From Candidatus Pacearchaeota archaeon (GTDB lineage: Archaea > Nanobdellota > Nanobdellia > Pacearchaeales > GW2011-AR1), in contig JAGVXM010000041.1 of the NCBI GenBank assembly GCA_018303785.1, forward strand, positions 1 to 37,439: DNA of 37,439 nt, in the 5' to 3' direction. The translations under genes and the position numbers were made by a program. The notes below the pieces were generated by a model that saw only the letters and a list, made by a program, of their open reading frames with translations, ran no database searches and was not told the origin of the DNA. The stretch's first letter is position 1, and each line of letters opens with the position of its first letter. Below are positions 16,797-23,815 of this stretch, piece by piece.

Positions 16797-17004
16797 TTCA
16801 AAGTTTGCGTGCCGTTACGATGACTCGTGTTTTATTTTCTAACAATTTAACTCAGAAAAAAGTAGAACTTTTATCTGAAGAAGAATCCAAGAATTTAAAC
16901 AATTGTATGGTACGAGTCCTTATTTACTTATTTGTTCTATCATTGCTGAAGAATTAGTGAGAATGAGCAGAGAATTGGAGGAATTAATTAAATTACCTCA
17001 TTAA
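16697..17004 (+). pseudogene. 3' fragment of an unknown gene with a frameshift
   Basis: From 16697, out of phase with the transposase, a frame without stops reads ELPREIYSDTPDQHRY, then FHKKDGSLIQSLRAVTMTRV, then LTQKKVELLSEEE. Near 16890 it must shift to the next phase to continue EFKQLYGTSPYLLICSIIAE, then ELVRMSRELEELIKLPH, with a stop at 17002-17004. Without the shift it stops at 16955. Composition and continuity look like real protein. It has lost its 5' end to the IS and carries one frameshift. The family is not recognised. Confidence 0.55.
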
Positions 17005-17068
17005 ATTATTTTTCAGTAATTCTGATTAAGAAGGTTCTTCTCTGGAAAAGTACGCGCTTTTTTATCTA

Positions 17069-17080
17069 AATATTTTTAAA
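17069..17080 (+). promoter_or_regulatory. TATA box of the gene at 17102
   Basis: An ATATTTTTAAAT stretch is centred 26-27 nt before the ATG at 17102. Confidence 0.45.
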
Positions 17081-17101
17081 TGTGATTTTATTATCTCTTT
17101 T

Positions 17102-17995
17102 ATGAAAAAATCAAGGGGAAAACTACAGACTGACGAAGAATCGATTCATGACTTTTATATGAAGACTCTTTCTTCTGATTTAGAACGTGTGCTTCATTGG
17201 ACCGCTATCCTAAAACATGTTCGTAATAGAGTGAATAATCCTTTCAATTCTACCTGTGATCCTATTCATCTAGTGGATGCGGATGAGATTATCCTACGAA
17301 ATAGTTTTTTTTGTTTTGCTACAAGTCTAAAAAAATATTTGATGAATGGAAAAAGAAACGAAGATGGAGAAATTAATCATTACCGTCTTGTGCGCATTCT
17401 AGATGATAAAAGATTCGATAAAAGATTTTCTGCAGAGTATGGAGATTTACGGGGTATGTTAGATGAACATCCTGAATATTTTAATGTTGATGGATTTGTT
17501 GCAGAAGAGTCGTTATATTCTAAAGAACTTTTTGTTCCTGTCGTCTATATACGGGAAAATTTGCTGATTGATTTGCCACGATTTTCTCATGTTAAAAAAC
17601 ATGAAGATTCTCATGCGTTTAGTAAGGGATGGAAAAAACCAGAAGAACTGGTGGGTTATTCAACGAGTGATGATGGGGAGGGAGAACTTTTGGTAAGGCA
17701 TGAACTTGATGAATTTATTGCAAACCTTGAAGTAGGAGAAGAATTGCAACAACCTCATGCACTAACTGCTTATACATGCGGAGAGAGAAGAGCATTTAAT
17801 TGTTATAAAAGATTATCAGAAATTAATAAAGAAGCTGTCCACAAAGCACGAGAGAAAATTTCTCCTTCCAATCACACAGACCTTGCATATATGTTACGTG
17901 TATTACCTGCTCAAAAAATGGGAGTTTTACTGCATTACGTTGTTGATTTGTATAATGAGCAGGGGCTTCCGTCAATAGAATTTATTGATAAATAA
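17102..17995 (+). CDS. putative zincin-like metallopeptidase, 297 aa
   Basis: Not recognised by family. The central region has VKKHEDSHAF, an HExxH motif (H167, E168, H171), followed about 30 residues later by RHELDEFIANLE, where E201 or E204 could be the third zinc ligand as in gluzincins. No signal peptide or membrane segment is seen, so it would be cytoplasmic. The N-terminal 150 residues are helical and charged. It is the first of two genes 11 bases apart (the next begins at 18007). HExxH can occur by chance, so the peptidase call is tentative. It lies in the accessory region between an IS remnant and an interrupted tRNA gene. Confidence 0.6.
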   Translation: MKKSRGKLQTDEESIHDFYMKTLSSDLERVLHWTAILKHVRNRVNNPFNSTCDPIHLVDADEIILRNSFFCFATSLKKYLMNGKRNEDGEINHYRLVRILDDKRFDKRFSAEYGDLRGMLDEHPEYFNVDGFVAEESLYSKELFVPVVYIRENLLIDLPRFSHVKKHEDSHAFSKGWKKPEELVGYSTSDDGEGELLVRHELDEFIANLEVGEELQQPHALTAYTCGERRAFNCYKRLSEINKEAVHKAREKISPSNHTDLAYMLRVLPAQKMGVLLHYVVDLYNEQGLPSIEFIDK

Positions 17996-18006
17996 TATTA
18001 CTGCCT

Positions 18007-18405
18007 ATGAAAGAACCTGATATCCCTGTTGGACTAGTTTTTAGTGTGAATGATACTGTAGAAAAAAGAGTCTGTTATAATATTATTCTCGATACCACAA
18101 CTATCAAAAATAGGGCTACTGGTGAAGATAGACTTATTTTTTTAGCAGATATTTTATATTTAAATAAAAGAGGGAAATTGAAGCTATACCAAACCGCTGC
18201 TCAATATGATTCATCGATATTTTTTGATTTATTCAGGAACAAAACTTTATTTTTATTACATCCTACTCAATTCGACGCTTTCAAGCAGTTTTATACTATC
18301 AGTGATATTAGTCCAAGTACGTTGCGTTTGAACTACCCTAAAACTGAGAAGCTTATACGCTCAACACATGGACTTGAGAGAATAGTTTCTTCTTCAACTC
18401 AATAA
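18007..18405 (+). CDS. hypothetical protein, 132 aa
   Basis: An unrecognised soluble protein with predicted mixed alpha/beta structure (VGLVFSVNDTVEKRVCYNIILD, then RLIFLADILYLNKRGKLKLY). It starts 11 bases after the putative metallopeptidase on the same strand and probably shares its transcript. No signal, membrane segment or catalytic motif is seen. It ends 33 bases before the tRNA-Arg fragment. Confidence 0.6.
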   Translation: MKEPDIPVGLVFSVNDTVEKRVCYNIILDTTTIKNRATGEDRLIFLADILYLNKRGKLKLYQTAAQYDSSIFFDLFRNKTLFLLHPTQFDAFKQFYTISDISPSTLRLNYPKTEKLIRSTHGLERIVSSSTQ

Positions 18406-18437
18406 CGTATTTAAACCGTTATTTCTTACAAAACTAA

Positions 18438-18497
18438 GGGTCTGTAGTTTAATGGATAGAATAACTGGTTTCGGCCCAGTTGATCGGGGTTCGATTC
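18438..18497 (+). tRNA. interrupted tRNA-Arg (anticodon TCG), 5' part up to the T loop
   Basis: The sequence folds as a normal tRNA through position 61: acceptor 5' strand GGGTCTG, T8-A9, D arm GTTT-AATGGATA-GAAT, anticodon arm ACTGG-TTTCGGC-CCAGT (T33, anticodon TCG, purine 37), then T-stem CGGGG and T loop TTCGATT with C61. The expected CCCCG strand of the T stem is missing and a hairpin follows instead. A possible 3' acceptor strand CAGGCTC at 18553-18559 pairs with GGGTCTG using two G-U pairs. It is either a remnant left by a rearrangement or an unusual interrupted/split tRNA. Confidence 0.65.
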
Positions 18498-18500
18498 AGA

Positions 18501-18546
18501 AAAATTTTGATTAGACGCCTTAAAAATAATCCCTAATCAGGATTTT
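18501..18546 (+). repeat. 14-bp RNA hairpin following the tRNA fragment
   Basis: AAAATTTTGATTAG (18501-18514) pairs with CTAATCAGGATTTT (18533-18546) over 14 positions if two G-U pairs are allowed, with an 18-nt loop. The two mismatches to a DNA palindrome are both of the kind that keep RNA pairing, so the structure may be kept as RNA. It sits exactly where the T stem of the tRNA should close. Confidence 0.6.
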
Positions 18547-18566
18547 GAGTAGCAGGCTCATTGAAC

Positions 18567-19016
18567 ATGTTTAGTCCTATTATAACAATTGAATCACTAA
18601 TAAAAACAGCAAGTCTTGAACATATAGATATTTCTCGAGATTACCGGAGTAAAATAAGTAATCGATGTTATCAGATACAATCTGAACTTATACGACAAAC
18701 AAGAGGTTTACACTTTGAATATAATCTTTCTTCATTTCATCTTGCAGGAGAAACCCAGGCTTGTCTTGATACACTGAAAAAAGCAAAGGAAGCCTTACAC
18801 CAACACCCTTTTCGGTATGTTATTGATGGGAGAATTGCGTCTATTGTTCAGAGTGCCTTATCCAGGAAAGAAAAAGTTCCTCCAGAGTTTATGGACGATT
18901 ATGCTTATTTTGAATTTCTTCCTTGGAATAATCCTCATCTTAATTATTATTCTGTTAACGATCTACTGAGAAATCATTCTTTTGAGGCTATTCCGCTTGA
19001 ATATAGGGATCGTTAA
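18567..19016 (+). CDS. hypothetical protein, 149 aa
   Basis: An unrecognised protein. The start is placed at the ATG at 18567; a TTG two codons upstream is possible. The sequence is helical and moderately basic, with aromatic-rich C-terminal segments (DDYAYFEFLPWNNPHLNYY). No signal peptide or motif is seen. It follows the interrupted tRNA and hairpin directly and has no ribosome binding site, so it may be translated from a transcript that includes that structure. Confidence 0.55.
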   Translation: MFSPIITIESLIKTASLEHIDISRDYRSKISNRCYQIQSELIRQTRGLHFEYNLSSFHLAGETQACLDTLKKAKEALHQHPFRYVIDGRIASIVQSALSRKEKVPPEFMDDYAYFEFLPWNNPHLNYYSVNDLLRNHSFEAIPLEYRDR

Positions 19017-19122
19017 TCTTAAAAACTTCTTTTATTGTAGTACTGCATGAATAAAGAGAAAAATTTGGAGGATGTTTTGTAATGTTAGAAATGTATAAAA
19101 ATAATCGAATTAGGAGAATAAT

Positions 19123-19562
19123 ATGAAAAATAACATTTATGTTATGGCGGTCATGTTCTTGTTTTTAGAGATTATTAGTTTAACTTCTGTTTTGGCCTTA
19201 AGCGCGACAGTAAGTGTGCCACAGAAATATCAAGGGGTTCATGCCGGTGAGCAGATATTTTTTGAGACGGAAATTAAATGGCCAGAAAACACTATGAGAA
19301 AGGATCTGAGAATAGAATACTTTGTAAGAGATAATGAAGAAATGAAGTTGCTTATCTGAAAGTTCTGAAGGCTATTGAAGCTCAGGCTTCTTTTATTGAT
19401 TCTATTGTTCTTCCTGAAGGGTTGGATTCCGGAGTTTATAGGATTTATGTTAAAATTGGAGATTATAAGGAATTAGATGAAGAAATTGGAGCGAGTTTCA
19501 TTGTTACTGGAAAAAAAGAAGATTTGTTCAAAACATATCATGAGACTTTTGAATTAAGATAA
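19123..19562 (+). pseudogene. frameshifted secreted beta-sandwich protein
   Basis: It begins with a signal peptide (MKNNIYVMAVMFLFLEIISL) and an Ig-like region (SATVSVPQKYQGVHAGEQIF). At about 19340 the frame hits a stop (19357-19359), but the next phase continues in register with EEVAYLKVLKAIEAQASFID, then SIVLPEGLDSGVYRIYVKIG, then EEIGASFIVTGKK, ending at 19560-19562. Joined, the two parts give about 145 residues resembling small exported proteins common in DPANN genomes (from memory). It is a single-base frameshift, so either a recent pseudogene or a sequencing error. A purine-rich ribosome binding site (AGGAG) precedes the ATG. Confidence 0.65.
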
Positions 19563-19577
19563 GAATTACATAAATTA

Positions 19578-19691
19578 ATGAAAAAAGTAATTTATGAAAC
19601 TGAAATGCGTGAGTAAGATGATGATTATTGTGAAGCTTTACGCTTATACATTGGTGATGGAGAACTTATTTTTGATTCTTATTATCAGTAG
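19578..19691 (+). pseudogene. possible decayed coding remnant
   Basis: One frame reads MKKVIYETEMRE, stop, DDDYCEALRLYIGDGELIFD and SYYQ, stop. The amino-acid pattern looks coding-like but holds two in-frame stops within 38 codons. It may be the wreck of a small gene; it could also be chance. Confidence 0.25.
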
Positions 19692-19714
19692 TTAACTTAT
19701 ATTGAACAAGAAAT

Positions 19715-19766
19715 AACGAGCGTGTCTAATAATTTAGCTCGAGGATAATTATTAGACACGCTCGTT
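19715..19766. repeat. perfect 20-bp inverted repeat
   Basis: The arm 19715-19734 (beginning AACGAGCGTGTC) is perfectly complementary to 19747-19766, with a 12-base spacer that contains CTCGAG. It could form a long hairpin or cruciform. It lies between the frameshifted gene and the promoter of the gene at 19807. No transposase is next to it. It could be a terminator, a solo mobile-element end pair or a protein-binding site. Confidence 0.85.
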
Positions 19767-19776
19767 GATTGGGTGA

Positions 19777-19787
19777 GTTTATAAATT
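19777..19787 (+). promoter_or_regulatory. TATA box of the gene at 19807
   Basis: GTTTATAAATT is centred 25 nt before the ATG at 19807. Confidence 0.65.
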
Positions 19788-19806
19788 TCTTTTTCTTATC
19801 TTATTA

Positions 19807-20145
19807 ATGGATAAATCTACTGAAAAAAGAATTGAAGAAAGGATTGGTAAGGAACTGAGTAAAGAAATTAAGGAGGAAGTTGATCAGGAAGTGCGACGAG
19901 AAGTAAAAAAAGAAGTTACTCGAAAATTGTCTTTAGAACTTCAAAAATTGCACCCGAAAAAAATTTATGAGGGGACTGTATCTAAAACAAAAAGAGTCAG
20001 AGATGAATTTAAGAATCAGATGGCTATTGCAATTACTGCTGCATTTGCTTTTTTGATTGCTCTTTCCTGGAGAACCCCTATAGAGCAGCTTGTTAATAAA
20101 TTAATAGAACAGCTAGGATTAGTTGGAAAGGAAATTTTTATTTAA
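19807..20145 (+). CDS. DUF5654-like membrane protein, cut by an in-frame stop, 112 aa
   Basis: Residues 1-55 are a highly charged coiled-coil-like helix (KRIEERIGKELSKEIKEEVD). Then comes one membrane segment (EFKNQMAIAITAAFAFLIAL) in the style of the archaeal DUF5654 family, which usually has two. Directly after the TAA at 20143 the same frame continues FISAIVITLIAVLVLLLISH, then GKAKIPRYKKIWWE, and ends at 20248-20250. The second membrane helix is therefore still encoded behind a single stop codon, which could be a TAT/TAC to TAA change. Function unknown. The leaderless promoter is at 19777-19787. Confidence 0.7.
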   Translation: MDKSTEKRIEERIGKELSKEIKEEVDQEVRREVKKEVTRKLSLELQKLHPKKIYEGTVSKTKRVRDEFKNQMAIAITAAFAFLIALSWRTPIEQLVNKLIEQLGLVGKEIFI

Positions 20146-20221
20146 TTCATTTCTGCGATTGTTATTACGTTAATTGCGGTTCTTGTTCTATTGCTTATTA
20201 GTCATGGAAAAGCAAAAATCC

Positions 20222-21442
20222 CTAGATATAAAAAAATATGGTGGGAATAAGAAGACAGCCCATTAAGTGAATTCTTTTTACTTCTGAAGATATAGTGAAA
20301 ATACCTAAAGCTGTAGCTGTTACCAAAATAATTAATCCTATTATCGAACCTCTTATAGAAAAATCTGAAAAAAATAAAACTAAAACAAATAAAAATAGTA
20401 GGGTAACTTTCGAAAGTATTTCATATGGGACTTTGTAAATATATTTTGCTGCTAACTTTGAAAATAAAATAGCTATTACAAAACTGATCATTCCTGCTAA
20501 GACAATTGTTAATAATATTAGGTATAAATGTGTTCGAGAAAATTCGGGTAGTAATTGGGATACTGCTACTGCAGCACCTGTTCGCATTTTTCCAATTGAA
20601 TAGAGAGTGATGAAAGATAAGCCCATTACGATAACATTAATGGCACCTAATAAAAACAAAAATTGTCGTTGATCGTCTATTTTCATTAATTGTTTTCCTA
20701 TTAGTGCTGCTTGTGATGTGCCTAGACCTGGAAGAAAAGCAGTGAATGGAGATGCAATGACCGCCGCACTCATTGTTCTTCTTATCATTCTTAGGGATAA
20801 TCTAATTTTGTGTAAGGGAATTATTTTTTGTTCGGGAATTTTTGTTTTCTGATGTAGGCTTATAATTAAGCTGCTTGCTCCAAAAAGGCCGGTAAATAAA
20901 GGCAATAAAGGTTCTTTCACATTTAAGTTTAGTGTAGCAATTCCTAAAAATCCTGCTAAAATAAATATAAAAAAAGCGAGCAGTCTTTTTTCTTTTTCTT
21001 CTGAAAAAATTAATATTAATGAAATCAAAATGAGAATTGGAGCCATTATATTTTGTAGTAACGGATATATTTTTGGAAGCACGTAAATGAAAATGGGAGT
21101 GTAAAAAATTACGACGAATAAACCCATTATGCTTCCGTATAACGTGTATACAATAGCCGCGTAACCTTTTCCCTGCAGCAATAATTGATGGCCTGGAAGA
21201 ATGGATAAAAAGGAATTTTCGTCGGGAGCTCCAAGAAACACACTCGGGATAAAATCCATAAATGTATGGGCTATCGCCATTGATACAATAAAAATTACTA
21301 GAAAGAACGGATTGATTTCTGAGAATGATGAATAAAAACTTAATAGAATAACCGAGATTAGATTAATATGGATGCCCGGGGATAGTCCGGTGAAAATTCC
21401 CACTCCTATTCCAAGAATAATTGCAATGATAAATTCTAACAT
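20222..21442 (-). CDS. TctA/DUF112-family membrane permease, 406 aa
   Basis: A polytopic membrane protein with about 10-12 helices. The conserved loop GLSPGIHINLISV near the N-terminus and its repeat FLPGLGTSQAALIGKQL at about 240 mark the two halves of the TctA (tripartite tricarboxylate transporter permease) fold; archaeal members (COG1784) are stand-alone. A role in importing small carboxylates or related solutes is inferred from the family; no binding-protein partner is nearby. It is divergent from the secreted-protein gene at 21528. Its 3' end overlaps the read-through part of the DUF5654-like gene. Confidence 0.85.
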   Translation of the reverse strand: MLEFIIAIILGIGVGIFTGLSPGIHINLISVILLSFYSSFSEINPFFLVIFIVSMAIAHTFMDFIPSVFLGAPDENSFLSILPGHQLLLQGKGYAAIVYTLYGSIMGLFVVIFYTPIFIYVLPKIYPLLQNIMAPILILISLILIFSEEKEKRLLAFFIFILAGFLGIATLNLNVKEPLLPLFTGLFGASSLIISLHQKTKIPEQKIIPLHKIRLSLRMIRRTMSAAVIASPFTAFLPGLGTSQAALIGKQLMKIDDQRQFLFLLGAINVIVMGLSFITLYSIGKMRTGAAVAVSQLLPEFSRTHLYLILLTIVLAGMISFVIAILFSKLAAKYIYKVPYEILSKVTLLFLFVLVLFFSDFSIRGSIIGLIILVTATALGIFTISSEVKRIHLMGCLLIPTIFFYI

Positions 21443-21497
21443 ATATTCTCAATTATAAAAAAAATAAAAATGTTTGTTATCTTTATTAAAAGTAAAA

Positions 21498-21507
21498 ATT
21501 TATAAAT
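21498..21507 (+). promoter_or_regulatory. TATA box of the gene at 21528
   Basis: AATTTATAAA(T) is centred 25 nt before the ATG at 21528. This supports that start over one 54 bases upstream, which would precede the box. Confidence 0.65.
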
Positions 21508-21527
21508 GCTTAAGGCTTGGGTTTTTT

Positions 21528-23402
21528 ATGAGAGGTGCGAAAGTATTATTTGTTTTCTTAAGCTTGTTACTCCTGGGAGTAGTATTTGCTCAAAGCGATA
21601 TCACTACTGAAAATAAAGAAGCAGCTGCTGAAAGTGAGACTGATTCTAGTATTGATGCTGAAGAAGATGGCGAGGTTTCAGAAAGTTCTGTTGAGAGAAA
21701 TGTAGAAACGGAAATTGAATCTGAAAATGATTTGAGTGAAGAAGAAATTGATGAAGAATTAGGAGATGGAGGATTTAGTTCTGGAATTTTTCATAGTATT
21801 GATTTAGCTTTAGATAAATGGCTGCAAAGTGATTTAGAAAATAGGAAAGAGAGAGCCGCTGAAATTAGATCTTTAATTAAGGACGGGAAAATTGAAGAGG
21901 CTAAAAAATTATTAGAATTATATAATGAGCATGCGGAAAAAGTAGAGGAAGAGGTTTCGCCCGAAGAGAAAGAGGAAGCTGAAAAAAGTTCTGATGTTAT
22001 CGATGAGGCATTTGAAAATTTAGAAGAAGACTTATCTGATGAAGATAAAGGAGTGTTTGAAGTGATTAGAGAGCGAGAGAAAAGAATCAAAAAAGCTGCA
22101 CAGATTGCAGAGAAAATTTCGAGCTTGTGTGGTGAATTAGCTTTACTGGATCCTGAACGGTATGACGCTCTTTGTAATATTGACAATGAAAAAGCTCCTT
22201 CATGGAGAAAAAAACAGCATTTGGAATTATCAGAAGAGCAAAAGAAAGAGGCTCACGAATTTGCAAAAATTATGAAATCATGTTTTAGGACTAATGGAAG
22301 GGATTGTGATTGCGATGCTATTGCTTTTGTTCCGATGAAAGGAATGTGCATCAGTGTCAAACCGTTGGCTATTGCATGCAGCAGAGGAGATAAAGATGCT
22401 TGCGAGAATATGCAAAGTATTGAAATGCCTGAAATGCCTCCAAATTTAGAAGCAGTGATGAGCGAAATTGAAGAAGGTTTTCATGAAGATAGCTATTCTC
22501 AATTTCTTCCTCCTGAATGTGAAGCACAGGGATTAGATCCAAAGGAATGTATGGCATACATGTTTGAATTACATGCGCCTGAAGAATGTGAGGAAGCATT
22601 ACGTAATGGGAAAATATCGACGACAAATATGCGTGAAGCTCGACATGCATGTGAAGCTTTGATGTTTGAAAGCAATGCCCCTCCTGAATGTATTAAACAA
22701 GGTATTACTAATCCTAGAGAATGCGCGAAGTTGTTCAAAAGTAATATTGGTAACGGCGGACCTGGAAAACGTTTAAACGCTGATAGATGTAAAGAATTAC
22801 AAGATCCAAGTGAAAAAGCTGCATGTTTTGAAAAATTGTATGACGAGTTTAATACACATAAAGGAGAGTATGAGAGAGATTATAGCGAATACTATAAGCA
22901 AGATAATGAAAAGCGATGGCAGGAAACGATGAAAAAGCAAGAAGAATGTGCAAAATCGTGTGCGGAACAACAAATGGCATGGTCGTTTAGCAATGGTAAT
23001 TGTCAATGCCGTGATGGATCTGGAGATTATCAAAAATATTATCAGGAAAGATCTCCTGAAGGTAAGGATCCTCGACAATATCAAGAGCAGTTCGCGAGAG
23101 AATGCGGATCTCGTGGAGGAAGATGGAATTGTGAAGGAGGTTCATGTACTTGCGATGCTCCTCCACAGCAAAGCCCTCCGTTTGATGGACAATCACATCC
23201 ACCTTTTGATCCTTCACAACAATCACCTCTGCCTTATGATTCTTCACAAAAATCTCCCCCTCCTTCAGAACAAGGGAGTAGCGAAACTACGCCTACACCC
23301 GAATCAACAGAAACAACTGAAGCTGAATCCCCGGAAACTCAGGTTGCGTTTACAGGTTCTGTGATTTTAGAAAACAGATTTTTACGCTATTATTTTAGTT
23401 AG
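21528..23402 (+). CDS. large secreted acidic, Cys-rich protein, 624 aa
   Basis: It starts with a signal peptide (MRGAKVLFVFLSLLLLGVVF, then AQS). A Glu/Ser-rich acidic stretch and long charged coiled-coil helices follow (to about 240). Next come Cys-rich segments with repeated PPEC/PEEC...(K/R)EC units (PPECEAQGLDPKECM; APPECIKQGITNPREC) and two CxCxD-type loops (NGNCQCRDG; GGSCTCDAP). Then comes a Pro/Ser/Gln linker and a C-terminus TGSVILENRFLRYYFS. It is probably cell-surface, with disulfide bonds. The C-terminal FTGSV...FLRYYF ending may be a sorting or anchoring signal; that is inference. No enzyme motif seen. The thiol-redox operon at 27939 could serve such proteins. Confidence 0.8.
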   Translation: MRGAKVLFVFLSLLLLGVVFAQSDITTENKEAAAESETDSSIDAEEDGEVSESSVERNVETEIESENDLSEEEIDEELGDGGFSSGIFHSIDLALDKWLQSDLENRKERAAEIRSLIKDGKIEEAKKLLELYNEHAEKVEEEVSPEEKEEAEKSSDVIDEAFENLEEDLSDEDKGVFEVIREREKRIKKAAQIAEKISSLCGELALLDPERYDALCNIDNEKAPSWRKKQHLELSEEQKKEAHEFAKIMKSCFRTNGRDCDCDAIAFVPMKGMCISVKPLAIACSRGDKDACENMQSIEMPEMPPNLEAVMSEIEEGFHEDSYSQFLPPECEAQGLDPKECMAYMFELHAPEECEEALRNGKISTTNMREARHACEALMFESNAPPECIKQGITNPRECAKLFKSNIGNGGPGKRLNADRCKELQDPSEKAACFEKLYDEFNTHKGEYERDYSEYYKQDNEKRWQETMKKQEECAKSCAEQQMAWSFSNGNCQCRDGSGDYQKYYQERSPEGKDPRQYQEQFARECGSRGGRWNCEGGSCTCDAPPQQSPPFDGQSHPPFDPSQQSPLPYDSSQKSPPPSEQGSSETTPTPESTETTEAESPETQVAFTGSVILENRFLRYYFS

Positions 23403-23741
23403 TTTGTCAACGGAAATCTGCAATCTTTTTTGATAGGAAGTTATTCTTCCTTCTATAATCACTTTATCTTCTTTTTTAACTGGAAGGTCATTTGTTGAAA
23501 GTAGATTTTCAATCTTTCCTGTTTCATCTTCTACAGTTATAACATAGAAACTATTTTTATCTGCATTATAATTTTTTATGTTTTTAACTTTTCCGGAAAT
23601 TGTTATTTTTTTATTGATTTCATACGAAGATATCTCTCCGATATTTTTTTTCGGAGGAGGAGTAATAGCGGCAATAATAAGTAATATTGCTATGCCTCCT
23701 ATTGACATCAATAACATTGACTTCACAAATAATTTTTTCAC
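23382..23741 (-). CDS. membrane-anchored OB-fold protein, 119 aa
   Basis: An N-terminal hydrophobic helix (SMLLMSIGGIAILLIIAAIT) anchors an OB fold (about 45-118: ITISGKVKNIKNY...FYVITVEDETGKIENLL...VIIEGRITSYQKRLQISVDKL) of the nucleic-acid-binding type seen in DPANN and other prokaryotic envelope proteins. The ligand is unknown. It begins with GTG, 25 nt downstream of a TATA-like box, so it is leaderless. It is convergent with the secreted-protein gene, overlapping by 21 bases. Confidence 0.75.
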   Translation of the reverse strand: MKKLFVKSMLLMSIGGIAILLIIAAITPPPKKNIGEISSYEINKKITISGKVKNIKNYNADKNSFYVITVEDETGKIENLLSTNDLPVKKEDKVIIEGRITSYQKRLQISVDKLTKIIA

Positions 23742-23761
23742 TCTTTTTTTATCACTTTTCT

Positions 23762-23796
23762 CTATAAAAACTTTTAGAGGGAAACATTTATTAAAT
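23762..23796. promoter_or_regulatory. divergent promoters for the OB-fold gene and TyrRS
   Basis: CTATAAAAAC at 23762-23771 (minus-strand box) is centred 25 nt before the GTG at 23741. ATTTATTAAAT at 23786-23796 is centred 25 nt before the ATG at 23816. The two boxes lie back to back. Confidence 0.55.
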
Positions 23797-23815
23797 AATT
23801 TTTTCTGGTTTCCCT

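Noticed and set aside
15894-16900. Terminal inverted repeats of the IS1595-type element
   Set aside because: Short partial matches such as AGTTTCGC and AGTTTGCG on the two sides were too weak and not at consistent ends.
18438-19016. Integration attachment site at the interrupted tRNA-Arg
   Set aside because: No integrase gene and no second copy of the tRNA 3' end were found in the window, so an att site cannot be supported.
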